This document shows, one piece after another, positions 6,480-11,363 of a stretch of DNA of 12,016 nt. The notes beneath the pieces were generated by a model. That model had not been told where the DNA came from. It searched no databases and saw nothing but the letters and a program-made list of their open reading frames with translations. Within the stretch, counting starts at the first letter, position 1. The number at the start of each line of letters is the position of its first letter. The position numbers and the translations under genes were made by a program. The stretch is from an uncultured bacterium (GTDB lineage: Bacteria; Patescibacteriota; Patescibacteriia; CAIQCM01): positions 1-12,016 of the forward strand of contig CAIQCM010000086.1 in the NCBI GenBank assembly GCA_903870305.1, in the 5' to 3' direction.

Positions 6480-8603
6480 ATGCCTAGTGTTGCTCGCGCA
6501 CTGCGCCAAGTTTGGAGGACTTGCTGGCTGCCTTTGGTTCTGGTCGCTATTTTTGTTTTACAAAACTATCTTTTCAACCTCTGGCTCAAGATCGTCCCGG
6601 GCGAATATGTATTGCGCCGAACGATCGTGACAGCGGCTTTGGGAACTTTGCTGTTCGGCCCGGCGGTTTTTTTAAACAAACATTTCAGGTATTGGTATTT
6701 GGCGATCATTTCACTGCTTGTCGCGGCAATTTTTACCGCGCAATATCTCTACTACTCCTATTCCGGCGGATTTTTGCAGGCCTCGGCGCTGTTTTATGCA
6801 GGCGAGGGTTTGACAATTTTGCCAACCGTTAAAACGCTGCTTAATTGGCATCTTGTTGTTTTTGCCGCCGGGTTGATCATTATTATTGCGGCTTGTGTAA
6901 TGAGTGCGATTGTTACCCGCCGCCGCCCTCTCCCCCGTATCGCGGTACGGGGCAGGCTCTACCCTCCCCCTGACAGGGAGGAGACGTATCCAACCTGCGG
7001 AGACAACCTCACCCTACCCTCTCCTCGACTGAGGAGAGGAAGTGGAACGGGTACGCCTCCTCTCCTTATTCAAGGAGAGGATATGGTGAGGTCGGCGTCG
7101 TATCCGTTCCTCGCCCCCGACGGGGAGAGGGTAGGGAGAGGGGTCGGCGAAATTTTGACGACAAAAAAACAAAAACTCATCGCCGCTGCGGTGATCGCGC
7201 TCATCGTCGCCGCGGGCTATGGTTCGCTTTTCTTAATTGAGAAACACGAGGAGGGGAACGCCAAGCTTATTTACAATTACAGCCAGCTCTATGACGTGAA
7301 TTCGCTTGTTGGAAAAACTGGTGTTGTTAATTTTTTTCTTGGCGATGCCGTCGCTTTGGCTCTGCATGCCGGCAAGGTCAGCACGGCCGATCTGTCTTTT
7401 GCCAAAATTTATGAAGCAAAACAGCAACCATTGGCGCCGAATTCCGATTTTGGATCGCTTGCGGGCCGCAACGTGATCATGATCCAAGTCGAGTCGCTGG
7501 AAAACGCGGTCATTGGACAAAAGTTTAACGGGCAGGAAATAACACCCAACCTTAATAAACTCGCAAAGGGTGGAATGTATTTTTCCAATTATTATTCGCC
7601 CATTGGCCCGGGCACGACGGCGGACGCTGAGTTTATGACGCTCAATTCGCTGTACCCACTACCCGACACGGTCGCTTTCATCCAATACGCTTACGATAAA
7701 TACACCGCTCTGCCGGCGCTCCTTAAGCAAAATGGCTACGGAACCTATTCTTTTCACGGCGATGCGCCTAGTTTTTGGAATCGCGCCAATATTTATCCGC
7801 AACTGGGTTATGACAAATGGTTTAGTGCCGGCGACTATACGATCCCGCGCAAAATCGGGAATTACGATTTGGGCGACAAGGATTTTTTCAGCCAATCAAT
7901 CCCCAAGCTCGCGTCTTTGCCAAAGCCCTTCATGGCCACCCTCATCACACTCACCTCGCATACCCCGTTCATCATTCCCAACGATCTGCAGACGCTCCAC
8001 ATGCCCCCGCCCACCAACCTGAGCCAGTTGCAATGGGAATATTTGCAGGCCATTCATTATACCGATGCCGCGATCGGGGATTTTATAAATCAATTGAAAA
8101 CCGCCGGTTTATATGATAATTCCGTGATCTTGATCTATGGCGATCATGGCAGTTTTACCGATATTAGCGGAGCGTTGGGGGTGAATGAAAGTGTTTTCCC
8201 CGATCTTCAGGCCAGCCAGGTCCCGATGATCGTTTTGGCGCCGGGTACAAAGTTAAAAGGAGAAAAAACAACGCCCGCGAGCCACTTGGATGTTTATCCG
8301 ACGGTCGCCGATCTCTTGGGAATAAAAGCGCCGCCGGAAGTGTTTGGTCACGACATGGTTGACGGCAATGACACCGTTGTCATCAGCCGCAACAATGTTT
8401 CGGGAACAGTGAAAAGCATTTTAACCGATACGCTCGCGTTCCATGCCGGAAGCGACGGTCAATTTTCAAGCGGCCAATGTTTAGCCATGCCCGAAAAGAA
8501 AACGCTCGACATAAGCGCCTGTAAATCCATTTACGACGCCGAGTCCGATGCGGTGAAAGCATCGGACATCATGGTCAAAGGGAATTTGATAAGCGCGAAA
8601 TAA
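6480..8603 (+). CDS. LtaS-like membrane sulfatase / phosphoglycerol transferase
   Basis: The 707-aa protein has membrane helices near residues 16-34, 47-65, 72-92, 122-145 and 233-253, then a large extracytoplasmic sulfatase-fold domain. That is the layout of lipoteichoic acid synthase and related enzymes, which move phosphoglycerol-type groups from lipids onto envelope polymers. Visible active-site elements are Glu338 in QVESLEN, the probable nucleophile Thr380 in GPGTTADAE (LtaS has GQGKTSDAE), His426 in SFHGDAPSFWNR, His494 in TSHTPF, and Asp555-His556 in IYGDHG. The donor and acceptor in this organism are unknown. Residues about 148-223 are encoded by palindromic repeat DNA; without them the protein is 631 aa, close to the usual family length. 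The insert is very basic and lies in the predicted cytoplasmic loop between helices 4 and 5, away from the catalytic domain. The ATG at 6480 has no clear ribosome binding site. The next gene on the strand is beyond cluster D, so this is probably a single-gene unit. Confidence 0.9.
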   Translation: MPSVARALRQVWRTCWLPLVLVAIFVLQNYLFNLWLKIVPGEYVLRRTIVTAALGTLLFGPAVFLNKHFRYWYLAIISLLVAAIFTAQYLYYSYSGGFLQASALFYAGEGLTILPTVKTLLNWHLVVFAAGLIIIIAACVMSAIVTRRRPLPRIAVRGRLYPPPDREETYPTCGDNLTLPSPRLRRGSGTGTPPLLIQGEDMVRSASYPFLAPDGERVGRGVGEILTTKKQKLIAAAVIALIVAAGYGSLFLIEKHEEGNAKLIYNYSQLYDVNSLVGKTGVVNFFLGDAVALALHAGKVSTADLSFAKIYEAKQQPLAPNSDFGSLAGRNVIMIQVESLENAVIGQKFNGQEITPNLNKLAKGGMYFSNYYSPIGPGTTADAEFMTLNSLYPLPDTVAFIQYAYDKYTALPALLKQNGYGTYSFHGDAPSFWNRANIYPQLGYDKWFSAGDYTIPRKIGNYDLGDKDFFSQSIPKLASLPKPFMATLITLTSHTPFIIPNDLQTLHMPPPTNLSQLQWEYLQAIHYTDAAIGDFINQLKTAGLYDNSVILIYGDHGSFTDISGALGVNESVFPDLQASQVPMIVLAPGTKLKGEKTTPASHLDVYPTVADLLGIKAPPEVFGHDMVDGNDTVVISRNNVSGTVKSILTDTLAFHAGSDGQFSSGQCLAMPEKKTLDISACKSIYDAESDAVKASDIMVKGNLISAK
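6921..7148. repeat. Palindromic repeat cluster C, inside a coding frame
   Basis: About 228 nt (76 codons, no frame change) of repeat DNA lie inside the sulfatase gene. They include the 20-nt hairpin at 6933-6952, three fixed-geometry hairpins at 7018-7039, 7059-7080 and 7109-7130, and the CCAACCTGCGGA module near 6990. Bases 7014-7095 match intergenic cluster A (2103-2184) at 77 of 82 positions. The frame passes through without a stop and encodes an Arg/Pro/Gly-rich segment. Edges are set by where repeat words begin and end and are approximate. Confidence 0.9.
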
Positions 8604-8611
8604 AACCGCCG

Positions 8612-8758
8612 CAACCCTCACCCGGCCTTCGGCCACCCTCTCCCGCACTCGGGCGAGGGTACGTATTCGGCCTCCGCAGGTTGGTCCGGCACCTCCCCCG
8701 AGTGCGGGGGAGGGTAGATCCTGCCCCGTGCCGCGACACGGGGGAGAGGGTTGGTCGG
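8612..8758. repeat. Palindromic repeat cluster D, left copy of the 106-bp repeat
   Basis: Bases 8612-8717 are identical to 9144-9249, on the other side of the DUF559 gene. The copy contains a GGCCTTCGGCC hairpin, two fixed-geometry hairpins in inverted orientation at 8637-8658 (loop CACT, one stem mismatch) and 8692-8713 (loop AGTG), and TCCGCAGGTTGG between them. Beyond the identical part, 8708-8743 carry the reverse complement of the cluster A block with three differences, including hairpin 8724-8743. Two of the three changes form a compensatory pair. Confidence 0.95.
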
Positions 8759-8762
8759 GTGC

Positions 8763-8768
8763 TACAAT
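8763..8768 (+). promoter_or_regulatory. Possible -10 element of the DUF559 gene
   Basis: TACAAT, five of six bases of the -10 consensus, lies where the repeat ends and 6 nt before the ATG at 8775. Transcription from it would begin at about the start codon, again a leaderless arrangement. No matching -35 is visible in the repeat DNA upstream, so confidence is low. Confidence 0.3.
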
Positions 8769-8774
8769 AAGGTC

Positions 8775-9131
8775 ATGAAGCAGATAGTGAACTCGGAAAA
8801 ATTTTTGCCTCGTCGTCGTGAATTGCGCCAAAACCAAACCGAGGTGGAAAGGATGTTTTGGAGCAGAGTAAGGAATGGAAGATTTTTTGGTTTAAAATTT
8901 AAACGGCAATACGGCATGGGTTCGTATATTTTAGATTTTTATTGCCGCGAGAAGAATTTAGCGATTGAGCTTGATGGTTCGCAACATATTGAAAACGTCG
9001 AATACGATAATGCGCGAACAAAATACTTAAATTCTTTTGGGATGACAGTTTTAAGATTTTGGAACAATGACGCAATGCGTGATATGGATGCGGTTTTGGA
9101 ATCGATACGGATTAACTTGGGGCTTGGCTGA
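8775..9131 (+). CDS. DUF559 family protein, VSR-like PD-(D/E)XK endonuclease
   Basis: This 118-aa protein matches DUF559, a family related to very-short-patch-repair (VSR) endonucleases. The diagnostic order is present: LPRRRELRQNQTEVERMFW, then RNGRFFGLKFKRQYGMGSYI, the catalytic core LDFYC...AIELDGSQH (Asp before Phe, then Glu-x-Asp) and YDNARTKYLNSFGMTVLRFWN. The length is normal and the metal-binding acids are intact, so it is likely an active nuclease; the natural substrate of the family is not established. A TTG at 8751 is in frame but inside the repeat, so the ATG at 8775 is preferred. The gene is richer in A+T than its surroundings and stands alone between two perfect 106-bp direct repeats made of hairpins. 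This suggests that it came in with the repeats or serves them, or could be lost by recombination between them. Confidence 0.9.
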   Translation: MKQIVNSEKFLPRRRELRQNQTEVERMFWSRVRNGRFFGLKFKRQYGMGSYILDFYCREKNLAIELDGSQHIENVEYDNARTKYLNSFGMTVLRFWNNDAMRDMDAVLESIRINLGLG

Positions 9132-9143
9132 TGCTGCCGCCGA

Positions 9144-9320
9144 CAACCCTCACCCGGCCTTCGGCCACCCTCTCCCGCACTCGGGCGAGGGTACGTATTC
9201 GGCCTCCGCAGGTTGGTCCGGCACCTCCCCCGAGTGCGGGGGAGGGTAGGGAGAGGGTTGCCTCCGCAGGTTGGTCCGCCCCCTCGCCCCCAACGGGGAG
9301 AGGATACAGGAGAGGGCGGC
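9144..9320. repeat. Palindromic repeat cluster E, right copy of the 106-bp repeat
   Basis: Bases 9144-9249 are the exact partner of 8612-8717, with hairpins at 9169-9190 and 9224-9245. The cluster then adds a second TCCGCAGGTTGG module (9263-9274) and a third hairpin at 9282-9303 (loop CAAC, one stem mismatch) that matches 7109-7130 of cluster C except in one loop base. It starts 12 nt after the DUF559 stop codon. Confidence 0.95.
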
Positions 9321-9343
9321 GTCCGTCGGCGTCGATTTGACCA

Positions 9344-9407
9344 ACGCCCAAAAAAGGCGTCTAATATCCGCATAGTTAAGCCCCATCGAGAGACACTGCT
9401 CGGGGGC
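9344..9407 (+). promoter_or_regulatory. Hairpin pair in the leader of the glycosyltransferase gene
   Basis: ACGCC (9344-9348) pairs with GGCGT (9356-9360) over a CAAAAAA loop. Further on, GCCCC (9380-9384) plus CGAG (9387-9390) pair with CTCG plus GGGGC (9399-9407), nine pairs with a two-base bulge and loop AGACACTG. No T-run follows either on the + strand. The region is unlike the 22-nt repeat family, and no riboswitch class was recognised. It could be an mRNA leader or a small-RNA remnant. Confidence 0.35.
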
Positions 9408-9424
9408 GTCGCAGAAGGCGTCAT

Positions 9425-9460
9425 ATTCGTAAATTCGTACCCGATTCGTAATTTCGTAAG
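9425..9460. repeat. Degenerate ATTCGTAA tandem repeat
   Basis: The octamer ATTCGTAA appears at 9425 and 9444, with near-copies at 9433 and 9453, directly before the glycosyltransferase start. Similar 'attcgtaattcgtaa' filler is common between Patescibacteria genes (recalled, not searched). It leaves no usual ribosome binding site before the ATG at 9466. Confidence 0.7.
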
Positions 9461-9465
9461 ATCGC

Positions 9466-10413
9466 ATGGAAAACAAACCCCTGGTCTCCGTCATTATCCC
9501 CGTCTACAACGAAGCGGAAAATATTCCGATTTTTTTTACGACCCTGATGAAGGTCTTGTTGCCGCTCGCGGACAAATACGACTGGGAAATAATTTTTGTC
9601 GACGACGGCAGTCGCGATTCATCGGTTGCGGAATTGCGTAAGCTCACGGACAGCCGCGTCCGCATCGTTGAATTCTCCCGCAACTTCGGCAAAGAAGCCG
9701 CGCTCTCGGCCGGCCTTAACCAAGCGCGCGGTGCATCCGCAATCATGATCGATGCCGACCTCCAGCATCCGGTGGAATTGATTCCGGAATTTCTTAAAAA
9801 ATGGGAAGCGGGCGCCGAAGTCGTTGTCGGCATCCGTAAAACCAACCGCCGCGCCGGCGTTGTAAAGCGCGTCGGCTCCTGCGTCTTTTATAAAATAATG
9901 CGCCGCATTTCGGCCGTCGAAATAAAGCCGAACGAAACCGATTTTCGCCTCGTTGACCGGGAAGTGATCGACGCCTTCAACCGTCTTACGGAAACCGGAC
10001 GAATGACGCGGGCGCTTATCAATTGGCTCGGCTTTAAGCGCGACTACATTTATTTTGAAGCCAACGACCGGACCAACGGCCGCGCCGGCTACGGTTTTTC
10101 CAAATTGGTGGCCCTGGCCCTCAACAGTTTTATTTCCTTGAGTTTACTGCCCCTTAAGCTCGCGGGATATTTGGGCGTTTTCATCGTCCTCGCGGTCGGA
10201 ATTTTCGGCTTCTACGTTTTGATCGGCAAATATATTTTTGAATGGGCTTTCCCTTCCAGTTTTTCCGGCTCCGCCCAACTCGCCCTTTTCATCACCTTCT
10301 TGGTCGGCGTTATCCTAAGCTCCCTCGGCATGGTCGCCTTGTACGTCGCCCAAATCCACAATGAAATATTGGGGAGACCGCTTTATATCATTCGTCGGAA
10401 GAAAGATCGATAG
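9466..10413 (+). CDS. Family 2 glycosyltransferase, polyprenyl-phosphate sugar transferase type
   Basis: The 315-aa protein is a GT-A glycosyltransferase of the DPM1/GtrB/ArnC type, which transfers a sugar from a nucleotide donor to polyprenyl phosphate on the inner face of the membrane. It opens with VSVIIPVYNEAENI, then FVDDGSRD (Asp46-Asp47), FSRNFGKEAAL, and the metal-binding IDADLQHP (Asp96/Asp98). TDFRLVDREV (158-167) and RAGYGFSKL (206-214) are typical acceptor-side motifs. Two membrane helices follow at about 230-255 and 270-296, and the C-terminus is basic (RRKKDR). The sugar cannot be deduced. The zeta-like kinase starts 12 nt after its stop, so the two are probably co-transcribed; the epimerase further on may supply a nucleotide sugar. 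Confidence 0.92.
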   Translation: MENKPLVSVIIPVYNEAENIPIFFTTLMKVLLPLADKYDWEIIFVDDGSRDSSVAELRKLTDSRVRIVEFSRNFGKEAALSAGLNQARGASAIMIDADLQHPVELIPEFLKKWEAGAEVVVGIRKTNRRAGVVKRVGSCVFYKIMRRISAVEIKPNETDFRLVDREVIDAFNRLTETGRMTRALINWLGFKRDYIYFEANDRTNGRAGYGFSKLVALALNSFISLSLLPLKLAGYLGVFIVLAVGIFGFYVLIGKYIFEWAFPSSFSGSAQLALFITFLVGVILSSLGMVALYVAQIHNEILGRPLYIIRRKKDR

Positions 10414-10425
10414 GGCAATACCCTT

Positions 10426-11142
10426 ATGACCGATGATGAGATAAAAAATGCCGCTGCCGCTTTTGCCAAGTTGAATAAAAAGAAAATAGCAAAAGATCTG
10501 ACGAACGTTGAAAAGTTTCCGCCCGACGAGACGCCGGTTTCGGTGTTTATGGCCGGGTCGCCGGGCGCGGGAAAAACAGAATTTTCTAATCGCCTGATTG
10601 AGAGTTTAAGAGAAGGGCGAAAACACGATGTTTTGAGGATCGATACTGACGATTTGCGATCGTTTATTCCGGGTTATGACGGCGGCAAGTCGTATCTTTT
10701 CCAATTTGCGTCTTCAATCCTGGCGGAAAAAATACACGATCTGGCGATAGAAAATAAGCAATCATTTATTTTTGATGGAACTTTTTCCGATCATGATCGA
10801 GCGGTGGCAAACCTGGAACGATCTTTGCGGAAGCACCGCTATGTCACGGTGGTATATGTTTACCAGTCCCCCGAGGTGGCGTGGAAATTTACGCAGGATC
10901 GCGAAAAGCGCGACGGAAGAAATATTACCAAAGAAATATTCATCGAACGCTTTTTGGGCGCCTTTGACACCATCGGTAAAATTGCAATGCAATATTCCGG
11001 CAGGGTCGATGTGTTTTTTGTCAAAAAAGACATCATAAAAAACGCCGTTGAGAAAATTGTCGAAATAATTCCGGAAAACGGCACCGTTGCCAACCTCGTT
11101 GGAAGGGTGTATTCTAAAGAAGAATTAGAAAAACTTCTATGA
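10426..11142 (+). CDS. Zeta-toxin-like P-loop kinase
   Basis: The 238-aa protein has a Walker A motif GSPGAGKT at residues 44-51, the RIDTDDLRSFIPGYDG segment (71-86) matching the IDxD region of zeta toxins with Asp75 as the likely catalytic base, FDGTF at 116-120 where zeta has EGT, and an Arg-rich lid REKRDGRN (159-166). Zeta toxins phosphorylate UDP-N-acetylglucosamine and block wall synthesis; many chromosomal relatives have no proven toxicity. No epsilon antitoxin precedes it: the upstream gene is the glycosyltransferase, 12 nt away. Instead its last codon overlaps the start of a 56-aa ORF by the ATGA arrangement at 11139-11142. A weak AGGG lies 9 nt before the ATG. Either a toxin with an unrecognised partner or a housekeeping sugar kinase is possible. 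Confidence 0.82.
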   Translation: MTDDEIKNAAAAFAKLNKKKIAKDLTNVEKFPPDETPVSVFMAGSPGAGKTEFSNRLIESLREGRKHDVLRIDTDDLRSFIPGYDGGKSYLFQFASSILAEKIHDLAIENKQSFIFDGTFSDHDRAVANLERSLRKHRYVTVVYVYQSPEVAWKFTQDREKRDGRNITKEIFIERFLGAFDTIGKIAMQYSGRVDVFFVKKDIIKNAVEKIVEIIPENGTVANLVGRVYSKEELEKLL

Positions 11143-11309
11143 GATTACTGGATTTTCTTAAGAGAAAATTGTTTAAAAAAGAGCGAGGATTCGCCAATTT
11201 TTTCGTTAACGCTTCTATTGATGAAAAGAAGCGTCTCTTTAGAGTGGTCGCTGAAAAATCCAACGAAGACCAGCGCCGTCTGGTCGAGAGTGTTTGCGGC
11301 AAGCTGTAA
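11139..11309 (+). CDS. Small 56-aa protein overlapping the zeta-like kinase, unknown function
   Basis: The frame starts at the ATG that overlaps the kinase stop (ATGA) and encodes 56 residues ending CGKL. The N-terminal 17 residues are basic and amphipathic (MRLLDFLKRKLFKKERG); the rest, FFVNASIDEKKRLFRVVAEK and SNEDQRRLVESV, looks like two charged helices. There is no signal peptide or metal motif. Translational coupling to the kinase, codon use like its neighbour and a terminator 12 nt after the stop support a real gene. A partner or antitoxin for the kinase is the obvious guess; the family is not one I can name. Confidence 0.72.
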   Translation: MRLLDFLKRKLFKKERGFANFFVNASIDEKKRLFRVVAEKSNEDQRRLVESVCGKL

Positions 11310-11320
11310 CCTGTTAAGAT

Positions 11321-11348
11321 AAAAAATCCGCCTTAACGGCGGGTTTTT
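11321..11348 (+). terminator. Intrinsic terminator after the kinase operon
   Basis: CCGCC (11328-11332), loop TTAAC, then GGCGG (11338-11342) followed by G and TTTTT. The A-run at 11321-11326 extends the stem against the T-run. It closes the glycosyltransferase-kinase-small ORF unit and lies 15 nt before the next start codon. Confidence 0.85.
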
Positions 11349-11353
11349 ACTAT
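11348..11353 (+). promoter_or_regulatory. Possible -10 element of the epimerase gene
   Basis: TACTAT begins in the last T of the terminator and ends 10 nt before the ATG at 11364. It matches TATAAT at four of six bases (TA..AT form) and has no visible -35 at the right distance. If real, the leader would be only a few bases and the gene would have its own promoter immediately behind the terminator. Confidence 0.25.
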
Positions 11354-11363
11354 TCCACCCCTT

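Noticed and set aside
6921..7148. Pseudogene or sequencing error in the sulfatase gene
   Set aside because: The frame is continuous through the insert and all active-site motifs follow intact, so the gene is not called broken.
8751..8774. TTG start for the DUF559 protein
   Set aside because: It lies in the repeat, and DUF559 similarity begins after the ATG at 8775.
8481..8837. Minus-strand frame over cluster D
   Set aside because: Built from the sulfatase 3' end in antisense plus repeat DNA; the same repeat gives similar translations at cluster E.
8612..9320. CRISPR array
   Set aside because: Repeats are palindromic clusters of different sizes with a gene between them; there are no regular spacers and no cas genes.
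9150..9494. 114-codon minus-strand frame across cluster E and the spacer
   Set aside because: Half of it is repeat DNA and the rest shows no recognisable domain; it also overlaps the glycosyltransferase start.
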